A stretch of 27,603 bases of DNA from CAYUCE01 sp964443275 (lineage in GTDB: Bacteria; Bipolaricaulota; Bipolaricaulia; CAYUCE01): NCBI GenBank assembly GCA_964443275.1, contig CAYUCE010000022.1:1-27603 (forward strand), written 5' to 3'. Made by a program: the position numbers and the translations under genes. Below are positions 1 to 8,180 of the stretch, one piece after another (the stretch's first letter is position 1; each line of letters begins with the position of its first letter). The notes beneath the pieces are model-generated. The model did not search any database and was not told where the DNA came from. It was given only the letters and a program-made list of their open reading frames with translations.

Positions 1-120
1 ATGTTTCATTAGCACTGGAATTCTCAATAACATCGATTGTTTTCTGGTAGCGGAAGGCTAAAGCCTTCCGCTACCTCGGCTATAACTTGCGTCCCTTTAT
101 AAACAAGAAGCTCAATAAAA
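1..120. repeat. Dispersed palindromic repeat, family A, short copy
   Basis: The first 55 or so bases reappear almost unchanged near 4764-4817, and bases 75-119 reappear at about 4951-4999, so two copies of the same element share both flanks but differ in the middle. The middle here is a perfect hairpin at 46-75: arms GGTAGCGGAAGGCT and AGCCTTCCGCTACC with an AA loop. There is no open reading frame through it. It resembles REP/MITE-type intergenic repeats, but the family is not one I can name. Confidence 0.75.
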
Positions 121-155
121 TCCTTTTTCAAAGAGTCCGGGTTCCCCCATTCTTT

Positions 156-184
156 TTGATGGAAAGGTAAAATGGCCTTATAAT
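156..184 (+). promoter_or_regulatory. Promoter of the HhH-GPD-like gene
   Basis: TTGATG at 156-161 and a perfect TATAAT at 179-184 are 17 bases apart, about 43 bases before the start codon at 227. The gene also has a GAGGA ribosome binding site at 213-217. Confidence 0.65.
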
Positions 185-226
185 TCAACAACCATCCTCA
201 ATAAGCGTAAATGAGGAACTTCTTAG

Positions 227-949
227 ATGAGCCAAAATACTGACAAAACAAAGCTATCCCGGATTATTGAGTCCTACATGGACAAAACTGCCGGGCTCAA
301 GCAGCATTGCGAAAGGTGTCTTAGGACCGAGCGTTGGGGTTCTAACGCCGTACTGATGGTGGTAGATGCAGCCTTTACCTCCATAGGGCTTAATTATTTC
401 ACGGGGGTAGTTCCCAAAGTAATGGAGTTTGAAAAAGAATTTGTAAACAGCGGATCCATAAGCTGCTTTAAAGGCTTAAAAAACCTCTCCTTGATCGAAG
501 CGGAACATATCTGGAAAAACAAAAGGTCATGGAACGTAGCCAGGTCAGTTGCTACATATCTGGATGATTTAGAGCAAGAAAACCACCAGAATGACCGAGG
601 GGCTCTGCGGATGTGGGCTCAAAATGCTCCACTTGAAAACTGGCAAGCGACCCCAATTGGAAAGGTAAAAGGAGTGGGTATAAACACCTATCAGTATCTG
701 CGCATGATGGGCGGTGTAGATACCGCGATGCCGGATAAGATAGTAAGAAGGGTGATAAGAGAAATCCTAGAGAAAGCAGAGGTTACCATGCCCACCGAGG
801 ACGACATTGAGCTGGTTGAAACTATAGCTAGAATAGCTGACATATCTGGATACCGGTCAATTGAAATCTGTTGGATGACTTGGCTTGTCCAGTCCGAGGG
901 AGACCAAACAAGGATGGAAAAATACGCCCCAATTTTGGAGAGAATATAG
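227..949 (+). CDS. HhH-GPD superfamily (DNA glycosylase-like) protein
   Basis: The 240-residue product is mostly helical in appearance and has a helix-hairpin-helix segment at about 143-163 (core KGVGINTYQYL), followed by DTAMPDKIVRRVI with Asp170 where HhH-GPD glycosylases place their catalytic aspartate. The position that holds the catalytic lysine in endonuclease III (GVGRKTA) is Asn here (GVGINTY), and there is no C-terminal four-cysteine iron-sulphur motif. By family knowledge that would fit a monofunctional base-excision glycosylase or a binding protein that lost lyase activity. The substrate cannot be told from sequence. The ATG at 227 has GAGGA nine bases upstream and its own good promoter. 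It lies before the patB-like gene on the same strand, with no evident functional link. Confidence 0.6.
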   Translation: MSQNTDKTKLSRIIESYMDKTAGLKQHCERCLRTERWGSNAVLMVVDAAFTSIGLNYFTGVVPKVMEFEKEFVNSGSISCFKGLKNLSLIEAEHIWKNKRSWNVARSVATYLDDLEQENHQNDRGALRMWAQNAPLENWQATPIGKVKGVGINTYQYLRMMGGVDTAMPDKIVRRVIREILEKAEVTMPTEDDIELVETIARIADISGYRSIEICWMTWLVQSEGDQTRMEKYAPILERI

Positions 950-1032
950 GGATCAGATTTAGCCTAGAGATATCTTTGCGAGAATTTAATGTATCTACAA
1001 AAAATATGCAACAGTAAGAAAGGGTGACAACT

Positions 1033-2229
1033 ATGAATTGCGATTTTGACAGGGTAATACACCGCCGGGGGACAAATTCTGCAAAATGGGATTACTGTGA
1101 GAAGGTATTTGGGCGCGATGATATACTGCCTATGTGGGTCGCAGACTCTGATTGGACCACAGCTAAGCCGATAATCGAAGCCATCAAAAAAAGAGCCGAA
1201 CACGGTATATTCGGCTACACTAAACAGGGTAAAGAGTGCGATGAAATTGTCATCAAGTGGTTGAAAAGACGTTTTGATTGGGAAATCAAGCCGGAATGGA
1301 TAATTTATACTAACGGAGTTATCCCCTCAATATCCGTTGCTATTAGAGCTTTTACTCAACCTGGTGACCAGGTAATCGTGCAACCTCCGGTTTACTATCC
1401 ATTTTTTCCCACCATTACTAATAGCGGCACACAGATAGTTAACAACCAGCTCGCCTTTGAGAAAAAATCATACTCCATGGACTTTGCCGATCTGGAAGGT
1501 AAGTTCAAACCCGGAGATGATTATGCTTCCCGCCCTCCCCGAGTCAAGATCCTTCTCCTGTGCAGTCCTCACAATCCGGTGGCCCGAGTTTGGAGTAAAG
1601 AAGAACTATTAAAATTAGGTGAGATTTGCCTAGAAAACAACACCCTAATCATCTCCGATGAAATCCATGCCGACCTTACCTTTGAGGGTTATGAACACAC
1701 CCCTCTTGCTTCCCTATCCAAAGAACTGGCTGCCAATTCTATTACTATGATGTCACCGAGCAAAACTTTTAACATACCTGGACTTCACACCTCCATGGTA
1801 ATAATCTCCAACCCCAAAATACGAAAGCAATTTAAGGCTGCCAAAAGCTACCTGCTTAATAAAGGAGGAATCTTTGGACTTGTAGCTTTAAAAACGGCCT
1901 ATAGCAAGTGTGACCAATGGTTGGAAAAACAGCTAGATTATTTACAAAAAAATATGGAATTTACTCTACAGTATTTTAAGAGGCATATCCCCAAAATTAA
2001 GGTTATAGAGCCGGAAGGAACTTATTTACTCTGGCTTGACTGCAGCGGGCTAAATTTAAGTCCCCGGGGGCTGGAAGATTTCATGATAAATCAAGCCAGG
2101 GTGGGGCTGGACAGTGGAAATTGGTTCGGCCCGGGAGGCGAATGCTTCATGAGGTTAAACATCGCCTGCCCTCGACCCCTCCTGCAAGAAGGACTGGATA
2201 GAATAAGGGTGGCAGTGAGAGAAAAGTGA
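1033..2229 (+). CDS. patB: MalY/PatB-type PLP-dependent aminotransferase / C-S lyase
   Basis: This is a 398-residue fold-type I PLP enzyme. Its start, MNCDFDRVIHRRGTNSAKWD, is the typical opening of the MalY/PatB (cystathionine beta-lyase-like) group. Further marks are the PHNP cofactor loop near 179-182, SDEIHADL with Asp209 for the pyridine nitrogen, SPSKTFN with Lys244 as the Schiff-base lysine, and a C-terminal MRLNIACPR that supplies the carboxylate-binding arginine. Family members cleave C-S bonds in cystathionine or cysteine conjugates, or act as aminotransferases; the sequence does not decide which. I prefer the ATG at 1033 over an in-frame GTG at 1024 because AAAGGG lies about eight bases upstream of the ATG and the family begins there. 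Length is normal. Confidence 0.88.
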   Translation: MNCDFDRVIHRRGTNSAKWDYCEKVFGRDDILPMWVADSDWTTAKPIIEAIKKRAEHGIFGYTKQGKECDEIVIKWLKRRFDWEIKPEWIIYTNGVIPSISVAIRAFTQPGDQVIVQPPVYYPFFPTITNSGTQIVNNQLAFEKKSYSMDFADLEGKFKPGDDYASRPPRVKILLLCSPHNPVARVWSKEELLKLGEICLENNTLIISDEIHADLTFEGYEHTPLASLSKELAANSITMMSPSKTFNIPGLHTSMVIISNPKIRKQFKAAKSYLLNKGGIFGLVALKTAYSKCDQWLEKQLDYLQKNMEFTLQYFKRHIPKIKVIEPEGTYLLWLDCSGLNLSPRGLEDFMINQARVGLDSGNWFGPGGECFMRLNIACPRPLLQEGLDRIRVAVREK

Positions 2230-2248
2230 GGATCTATTGTCTTATTAC

Positions 2249-2277
2249 TTGAATAAATACTGCGAAGTTGTTACGAT
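2249..2277 (+). promoter_or_regulatory. Possible promoter of the encapsulin operon
   Basis: TTGAAT at 2249-2254 and TACGAT at 2272-2277 are 17 bases apart and lie about 48 bases before the ferritin start. Each hexamer matches only partly. I saw no convincing Fur-like operator. Confidence 0.35.
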
Positions 2278-2324
2278 TTATGGTAAATTAGCCTAATAAA
2301 ATTAAAAATCAGAAGGGAGGAAAA

Positions 2325-2687
2325 ATGGCTGCACCTTATCATGAACCTTACGAGGAAATACCGGCCGAGGCACGAGAATATCACCGGATGATCCAAAGTG
2401 TAATAGAAGAGTTGGAGGCCATTGACTGGTACAATCAAAGGGCGGCGGTTACGGGAGATTCCCAACTTAAGGCAATAGTGGAACACAATAGAGATGAGGA
2501 GATTGAACACGCCTGTATGGGACTGGAGTGGCTTAGAAGAAATAGCCCTATATGGGACGAGAACCTAAATACTTACCTATTTTCGCAAGGCGATGTTACC
2601 GAATTGGAAGAAGGGGAAAACTCCAATAACGAAAGTTTTCCTGAAGATGGCTCTCTAGGAATTGGTGGTAGGGGAGGAGGAAAGTAA
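2325..2687 (+). CDS. encFtn: Encapsulated ferritin (EncFtn) cargo protein
   Basis: The 120-residue protein closely resembles the encapsulated ferritin of Rhodospirillum rubrum, a two-helix half-ferritin that forms annular decamers and oxidises Fe(II) at a site shared between subunits. The core VIEELEAIDWYNQR (26-39) and HNRDEEIEHACMGLEWLRRN (54-73) are present. Glu29, Glu59 and His62 fall where the family has its ferroxidase residues (Glu32, Glu62, His65 in R. rubrum). The last residues, DGSLGIGGRGGG, form the usual encapsulin-targeting peptide, joined by an acidic, Asn-rich linker. A ribosome binding site AAGGGAGG ends four bases before the ATG. The shell gene begins three bases after the stop codon, and its ribosome binding site lies inside the end of this gene, so the two are probably translated together. 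Confidence 0.95.
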   Translation: MAAPYHEPYEEIPAEAREYHRMIQSVIEELEAIDWYNQRAAVTGDSQLKAIVEHNRDEEIEHACMGLEWLRRNSPIWDENLNTYLFSQGDVTELEEGENSNNESFPEDGSLGIGGRGGGK

Positions 2688-2689
2688 AT

Positions 2690-3488
2690 ATGGATATTTT
2701 AAAAAGATCACAAGCCCCCTATACCGGCTGAAGCTTGGGATTTTATTGACGAAGAAGCCCGGGAAGTTCTAGAAGTAGAGTTGGTAGGAAGGACAGTGGT
2801 TGACTTTATAGGCCCCCAAGGCTTAGATAAATCCGCAGTTAATACTGGAAGAATTAAGAGACTAGGCCAAGGGGCAGTAGAGGGGGTAACTTATTGTCTG
2901 CGGGAGTCCCTACCTATGGTGGAAATTAAAGTGCCCTTCCGGATAAAGCTAAGTGAGATAGAAGCCCTGGCCCGGGGAGCGGCTGATGTGGATACAGATC
3001 CATTAATCGAAGCTTCCTTAAAAATAGCCCAGGCCGAAGACGAGATAATTTTCAATGGGCTAGAGGAAGCAAATATCAAGGGTATAGCAGTTGAAGCCGC
3101 GGAGTCTGCCTACGGAGTCTCCGATAAAGACGGGTTTATGCCGGCGGTTGTTCAAGGTATAAGCGGTTTCAAAAAAGCGGGAGTAGGAGGGCCTTATTCG
3201 CTTCTATTGGGACCGGAGATGTATGCATCTTTGTTTAAATCAACGGGAAGAGGTTATCCAGAAGAAAAAAGACTAAATGAGATTTTAGAAGGAAATATTA
3301 TCCGGGTACCAACCCTTGAATCCAGAGGACTTCTAATTTCCACTCGGGGCGGGGACTTCGAGCTGTTTGGAGGACAGGACCTCTCCGTGGGATTTTCCCA
3401 TTGGAAAGAAGACGAGATAGAATTCTTTTTGTACGAGTCCCTCACCTTTAGAATAAATACCCCCGAGGCTGCTCTGATTCTAACTTAA
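2690..3488 (+). pseudogene. enc: Encapsulin shell protein, frameshifted near the 5' end
   Basis: Encapsulin assembles into a virus-like protein shell (HK97 fold) that stores iron with EncFtn. The reading frame opens at the ATG at 2690 with GGAGGAGG upstream and reads MDILKRSQAP, the standard encapsulin opening, but hits TGA at 2729. The rest of the protein continues one frame over from 2721 as IPAEAWDFIDEEAREVLEVE and then the normal GRTVVDFIGPQG and NTGR segments. Removing one C from the CCCCC run at 2715-2719 gives an unbroken 265-residue protein, the usual length for a 60-subunit shell. From the frameshift to the end, SLTFRINTPEAALIL, no other damage is seen. It may be a sequencing or assembly error, a slippage-prone run, or programmed +1 frameshifting at CCC-U. 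Otherwise only a truncated product from an internal start such as TTG 2781 could be made, lacking the N-terminal region that in known encapsulins contributes to cargo docking. Confidence 0.9.
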
Positions 3489-3498
3489 GTTTTATAGA

Positions 3499-4476
3499 GT
3501 GAAGGTGAAAACATGGATTTGTAGGTTATTCGTCGGGTTTGGGTTACTTTTTTACCTGCTTGGGTTCTATTACCCAAATTTATCTGCACAAAATAAAGAG
3601 CCGGCTCAAGAATACCTGGTGCAACAGAGCTTTACCGTAAGAAATGAAGGCCCCGGTAATGCCTTGGATATAGGAATATGGGCGGTCTTGATCCAAACTC
3701 TATCACCTTATCAAAAAGTCCTATCAAGAGATGTAAATCTTCCAGATTACTCCATCCAGATAGATACAAATAACAATAAATATTTACATTTTAATCTGGA
3801 TAATCTACCTGCGGGGAAAGAAAGAACTATTGTGATTGAGTACAAGGTGATGGTACACAAAGTGGCAATTGATCTAAAGCTTTGCAGATGGGCAGGAAGC
3901 ATTCCCGAATCAGTTAAACCTTTTTTAAAGCTGGAAGGGATAGGCGGGTCGGATAAATCTGCCATAAAGGCCCTGGCGGATCGTCTGGCCAATGGGAAAA
4001 ACTCACCTTGTGAGATTTTACGAGCCATATACGAATGGATAGGAAGAAATATTGGCTATGATGAACATTTAAATGAAGATAAGAGCGCTTTATGGGCCCT
4101 TCAAAACAAAAGAGGTGATTGCTCGGAGTTTAGTTCTTTATTTGCTGCCTTAAGTCGAGCAGCCGGAAGTCCGGCCCGAATAGTGGAAGGGCTAGCATAT
4201 AGACCTGGTTTAGGCGATTCAACAGGTTTCTTTCATGCGTGGGTTGAAGTTTGGCTGGCCGACCTAGGGTGGGTACCAATCGATCCCACTTGGGGTAGGT
4301 TCCCGGAAACAAAAGATGATTATTTTGCAAAACTCACCCCTGATCATATTGTACTCACTCGGGGTAACTCGGCTAACCTACCTGAACAAAGTAGTTTTAT
4401 TCAATATGAATGGAGTAGGGAGAGGGAAGTTTCTCTTTCTTTAAAAGATTTGAGCTTGAATGTAGTTGCCAAGTAG
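3499..4476 (+). CDS. Exported transglutaminase-like (papain-fold) protein
   Basis: The 325-residue product has an N-terminal hydrophobic stretch (about 7-25) that looks like a signal peptide or anchor, then a beta-rich region, then a transglutaminase-like core. The triad is visible: Cys208 in RGDCSEF, His246 in FHAWVEVW and Asp262 in PIDPTWG. Bacterial members are mostly proteases or amidases acting outside the membrane; the substrate here is unknown. It begins ten bases after the encapsulin stop and so may share its transcript, but it carries no encapsulin-targeting peptide and its export signal argues against being cargo. The GTG at 3499 is assumed as start; a second in-frame GTG at 3505 is possible, and neither has a clear ribosome binding site. 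Confidence 0.8.
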   Translation: MKVKTWICRLFVGFGLLFYLLGFYYPNLSAQNKEPAQEYLVQQSFTVRNEGPGNALDIGIWAVLIQTLSPYQKVLSRDVNLPDYSIQIDTNNNKYLHFNLDNLPAGKERTIVIEYKVMVHKVAIDLKLCRWAGSIPESVKPFLKLEGIGGSDKSAIKALADRLANGKNSPCEILRAIYEWIGRNIGYDEHLNEDKSALWALQNKRGDCSEFSSLFAALSRAAGSPARIVEGLAYRPGLGDSTGFFHAWVEVWLADLGWVPIDPTWGRFPETKDDYFAKLTPDHIVLTRGNSANLPEQSSFIQYEWSREREVSLSLKDLSLNVVAK

Positions 4477-4532
4477 GTTCATCTATCATTATATTAACCC
4501 AGGGAAGGATTTACCATTTTTTAGTGTACCAC

Positions 4533-4562
4533 TTGGAGGAAGAGAAAATTTTCTTCCTCCAA
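4533..4562. terminator. Hairpin between convergent genes
   Basis: TTGGAGGAAGA and TCTTCCTCCAA pair as perfect 11-base arms around an eight-base loop. It sits between the transglutaminase-like gene and the oppositely oriented lipoprotein gene. There is no strong T-run after it on either strand, so terminator function is inferred mainly from position. Confidence 0.45.
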
Positions 4563-4639
4563 CAAACGCTGTGCCGCCCCAGTATTATTGAGCTTTTCGA
4601 TCACTAAAGAAACAAAAGATCGATCATGGATGTTATATT

Positions 4640-4740
4640 CTCGTACTTCGCTTCTTCGAAGCTCTCTGCTTCGCAAGCCTCTACTACGCTCCTTCGTAGC
4701 TTCGTAGAAGCGGAGAAGAGGTCGTAGAAGCGGAGAAGAG
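4640..4740. repeat. Palindromic repeat family B cluster
   Basis: A 42-base near-palindrome at 4679-4720 (ends CTCTACTACG and GGAGAAGAG) matches the one at 4819-4860 at 37 of 42 positions. Its right end is repeated in tandem: the 19 bases at 4702-4720 recur exactly at 4722-4740. The bases before it (4655-4678) resemble the middle part of the copy at 27540-27597. Nothing here looks coding. Confidence 0.75.
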
Positions 4741-4763
4741 TAGGCAGTTTTGTTATGCTTGTA

Positions 4764-5000
4764 TGTTTTATTAGCACTGGAATTCTCAATAACATCGATT
4801 GTTTCCTGGTAGCGGAACCTCTACTATGCTTCTTCGAAGCTACGTAGAAGCGAAGAAGAGCCTTCAGGGTTCCACCCTTATATGGGATGCCCAAATAAAA
4901 ACCATGGAACCTTGCGCCATCCGCTACGAAAAACCACTTCCCTGGAACTTCCTCGGCTATAACTTGCGTTCCACAAGATCCAAAAAGCTCAATACACTGA
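4764..5000. repeat. Family A repeat, long copy, with a family B palindrome inserted
   Basis: The outer parts match the element at 1-120. Inside it, 4814-4873 would be the 18-base palindrome GGAACCCTTCAGGGTTCC if 42 bases (4820-4861, a family B element) were removed. The uninterrupted palindrome is present in opposite orientation at 27464-27481. The stretch 4862-4950 also has GGATGCCC and CCGCTACGAA segments not found in the short copy. Confidence 0.75.
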
Positions 5001-5034
5001 GGCAGTGTAATTACAGTTAAGTCACTTGCCGAAT

Positions 5035-5877
5035 CTAGTCGGTGAATCCCCACCTGGCCGGATCAAAATTAGGCAAACTTTCCGGTTCGAAAACGGAGTC
5101 GGGAATTTCACCCTCCGGGCGTATGCGCTTCTGAAAGGTGATAGTAGTTGAGCTTTCTTCCAAAACATTTTTGTTTATCATTTTATCAATTACTAACTTC
5201 CCTTCGAACTCTCCCAAAGCAAGCACTTCCACAACTCTCTCCAGGTTTTTTGCTTTGTTGTAGTACTCGGACTTTAAATCAAGCCAAGTGTCTTTGCTGA
5301 CCCACATCTTCCCGGTTGGATAATCGGCATCCGCACCCGGTTTGGCAGTAAGTTTTAGCACATAGCAAGGCATCTGTTTTCCCTGGATTTCCAGGGTTTC
5401 CTGACCGGAAAGCTCTGCTTTGTAATCATCCATTCTACTGCGCTCACCTATATCCTCATAAGAGAAGGTACTTCCGGCAAAGCTCTGTTTTCTTTGTTGT
5501 TCTGATTCCAGTTTCTTGAGTTGATCGACGGTAGGGGCGTAAACCCAAATATCTGCATCTCCTTGTTCAGGGGTTATGGCCAAAAACAAAAAGCCCTTTG
5601 GTTTAAGAAAGTAAATGAGCATTTTGTCGGGTCCTTCTTCGACATTTTTACCCAGACTTCTGAAACTGGTCTTGCTGGTAGTGCCGTCAGAATACTTATC
5701 CTCAAATTGAATGTAGTTAATCAAACTTCCCGACATTATCTCTTCGTCTCTATCTTCGACTTTTTGTAAAATCTGATCTCCGGTAAGCTGATTTTTTGAG
5801 TAGGTCAAATTACCGACCGTAAAACAGCCCATAAGTAGGAGCATAAATATTACTGCTCCGTAACTAGCTCTTCTCAT
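5035..5877 (-). CDS. LolA-like outer-membrane lipoprotein-sorting family lipoprotein
   Basis: The 280-residue protein belongs to the COG2834-like group, whose beta-sandwich binds lipids or lipoproteins. It begins with a lipoprotein signal peptide: MRR, a hydrophobic stretch, and the lipobox LMGC with Cys18 as the lipidated residue. The body has family-like segments such as GPDKMLIYFLKPKGFLF, DIWVYAP, FSYEDIG and KMWVSKDTWLDLKSEYY. It is the last gene of the TetR-controlled operon and its ATG overlaps the end of the exporter gene by 14 bases, so the two are almost certainly co-translated. By analogy with similar pairs it may collect or deliver the hydrophobic substrate of the exporter. The C-terminus, NFDPARWGFTD, is typical of the family. 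Confidence 0.85.
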   Translation of the reverse strand: MRRASYGAVIFMLLLMGCFTVGNLTYSKNQLTGDQILQKVEDRDEEIMSGSLINYIQFEDKYSDGTTSKTSFRSLGKNVEEGPDKMLIYFLKPKGFLFLAITPEQGDADIWVYAPTVDQLKKLESEQQRKQSFAGSTFSYEDIGERSRMDDYKAELSGQETLEIQGKQMPCYVLKLTAKPGADADYPTGKMWVSKDTWLDLKSEYYNKAKNLERVVEVLALGEFEGKLVIDKMINKNVLEESSTTITFQKRIRPEGEIPDSVFEPESLPNFDPARWGFTD

Positions 5878-8170
5878 TTTTATCTACCTCCTGTGATTGA
5901 GAAGTTGGATTTAGAAATTTTGGCTCCAAAGTTAACAGTATAGCGGGAATAATGGTGAATGCGCTGACCGCACTTACTACCATGGTCATGGATATAAGCA
6001 AACCAAAGTTAGCCGTCCCTTTAAAAGTAGAAAACAGGAGTACGGCAAATCCCAGGGTAAGTGCTACCGCGTTATAGGTGATCCCCCTCCCGGTAGTATG
6101 AAGGGTTGAGGAGAGTGACTGTTTGGGAGTCTGACCCTGACTATATTCCTCTTTAAATCGGCTAATAAAATGAATGGCATAATCGATTCCAATACCTACC
6201 GCAATTGAGGAAATCATCAGGGTAGCCATATCTAATGGGGTGTTGGAAAAACCCATTACCCCAAAGTTTACCACAACGGTCATCACCAGGGGAATAAGAC
6301 TAATTAAACCGGCAATTAAGGATCCCATTAGCAAGGCTACAATTAAACCTGCGGCCAAAATGGCAGTAACCAAACTGGTAATCTGGCTGGTAACAATTTT
6401 ATCAAAGAGTGTTGCTCCCAGGCGGGTACCCCCCACCATCTCGGCTCGCAAAACTGAGAAGTTTTCATCCAAATAATTTTGAACTTCGGTTTTCAGTTTG
6501 ACCAGCTTAGAGCTACCCATCGTATTATAAAAACCAATTAACTCCCCGGCAGAAAAATTGCCCAGAGCCATATTGCCCAAATCCCCACCGCCAAAAGTGA
6601 ACAGAAAGAGCAGTTCTTCCGCCTCTTGCTGAGTCTCGGGTATCCGGTAAAAATTTGGGTCGTCAGCGTGGAAGGTCTGATTCATTTCCCGTACTAGGTT
6701 GGTAATGGAGATCGTTTTATTAATCTGTACCCCCGGTTTATTCAAAAGCCATTGCTCTAAGTCAACCATCTTTTTCAGAACGGCGGGGTCTTTCAGCCCG
6801 TCCTGGCGCTCTGTATCAACCTCTATCACCACTTGTTCGCTTCCCGAAAAGTGTTCATCCATCACCTCTGTCCCTTTGACTACCGGGTGATTCTCCCCCA
6901 GAAACTCCTTTTGTGAAGTTTCTACTCTGACCATGAGAGTTCCTATAACGCAGACAACGAATATCACCATAGCCACGCCCAATACCAGTTTTCGATGTCT
7001 TCTCACTAACCAATCGAACCCGGACAACACCTTTCCTAATGGACCTTTTTTAATGTCCATTTTACGCTGGGGGAGCTTGAGAATGGAGAGGAGGGCCGGT
7101 ATAAAGATCAGAGTAAGTAACATCGCTATCCCTACTCCAAAGGCGGTGAATATTCCAAATTGCCTTTGGGGAATAAGAAAGGAACTAATCAAGGATAGAA
7201 AACCGGCTGCGGTGGTCAGCCCGGCCATAGAAACTGGAGAAACCATCATCATGGTAGTTTCTACTACTGCCTCCCGGCGAGACTTGCCGTGGGAGATCTC
7301 TTCGTAATATTTGTTCAATACGTGGATGCAGTAAGCTATTCCAATGGCCATCAATATTACCGGTAGTATAAAGGATATAATAGTGAACGGTACCTTGGTG
7401 ATGGCCATTGCTCCCACCGTCCACACGGTACTTAACGAGACCACCAGCAGAGGAAGAAGTACCCCTCGGAGGCTCCAGAAGCTAAGATACAATACGGCTA
7501 CGATAACCAAAATAACCAGGGGAAGCATGATTCTTAAGTCCCTCCCCATGGATTGGGATAGAACCAAATTCATATAAGGCAGTCCGGATATAAGTATGCT
7601 TTCCGGCCCCCTGTACTTCTCAACTACATCAATGACCCCTTTGGCTGCTTCAACTTGATCGGCGTCTTTTTTTAGCTCGATGGAAATAGCGGCTGCCTTC
7701 CCATCACCGGCCACAAATCTATTCCTTATCATCCGGCTGCCCATGACCCTTTCTTTGTACTCCTGCATGGCCTCTTCGGTGGTGGGCACTTCCCCGTTTG
7801 GAGCAGCCGAACTAACTACCAATGATTTCTCCTTACCTATAATTACTTGTGCATTTAAGGGACCGGTTACTTCCTCCACACCAACTATGTCCTCGAACTC
7901 ACGGCTCATTTTCTTTATCTTTTCTAAAGTAGAGGTCTTAAATATGGTGTCTTCGTTCTTTACCGCTATCATAAAGAAGGTTTGAGAACCATACCGGTCC
8001 TCCGCCCGCTCCATTGCCTTAACTGCTGGATCCTCTTTGGACAGATAATCTTTGAAATTTGTCTCCATGGTAAGTTGAGGGAGAAAAATCCCAAAGCCAA
8101 TAGTTAAAAACACGATAAATCCTATGATTATAAAGGAATGGTCGACGATCCATTCAACGATCTTTTTCAT
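5864..8170 (-). CDS. RND/MMPL-family exporter (HAE3-like)
   Basis: The 768-residue membrane protein has the duplicated RND plan. TM1 (about 12-32) is followed by a large extracytoplasmic domain, a bundle of five further helices (about 215-370), then the same again: TM7 (about 395-415), a second external domain and helices at about 600-750. Both halves carry RND-like membrane motifs (ILMAIGIAYCIHVLNKYYEE and SIAVGIGIDYAIHFISRFKE). Proteins of this size act without a separate outer-membrane channel and often move lipids or other hydrophobic compounds with the proton gradient. The ATG at 8170 has AGGAG seven bases upstream. It lies ten bases after the small exported protein gene and overlaps the lipoprotein gene. 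The cargo is not known. Confidence 0.88.
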   Translation of the reverse strand: MKKIVEWIVDHSFIIIGFIVFLTIGFGIFLPQLTMETNFKDYLSKEDPAVKAMERAEDRYGSQTFFMIAVKNEDTIFKTSTLEKIKKMSREFEDIVGVEEVTGPLNAQVIIGKEKSLVVSSAAPNGEVPTTEEAMQEYKERVMGSRMIRNRFVAGDGKAAAISIELKKDADQVEAAKGVIDVVEKYRGPESILISGLPYMNLVLSQSMGRDLRIMLPLVILVIVAVLYLSFWSLRGVLLPLLVVSLSTVWTVGAMAITKVPFTIISFILPVILMAIGIAYCIHVLNKYYEEISHGKSRREAVVETTMMMVSPVSMAGLTTAAGFLSLISSFLIPQRQFGIFTAFGVGIAMLLTLIFIPALLSILKLPQRKMDIKKGPLGKVLSGFDWLVRRHRKLVLGVAMVIFVVCVIGTLMVRVETSQKEFLGENHPVVKGTEVMDEHFSGSEQVVIEVDTERQDGLKDPAVLKKMVDLEQWLLNKPGVQINKTISITNLVREMNQTFHADDPNFYRIPETQQEAEELLFLFTFGGGDLGNMALGNFSAGELIGFYNTMGSSKLVKLKTEVQNYLDENFSVLRAEMVGGTRLGATLFDKIVTSQITSLVTAILAAGLIVALLMGSLIAGLISLIPLVMTVVVNFGVMGFSNTPLDMATLMISSIAVGIGIDYAIHFISRFKEEYSQGQTPKQSLSSTLHTTGRGITYNAVALTLGFAVLLFSTFKGTANFGLLISMTMVVSAVSAFTIIPAILLTLEPKFLNPTSQSQEVDKNEKS

Positions 8171-8180
8171 TTTTTAGCTC

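Noticed and set aside
4604..5053. A 149-codon minus-strand open frame
   Set aside because: It runs through the palindromic repeats, and the matching frame at 1-120 is interrupted by stops. The product has low-complexity stretches set by the repeat words.
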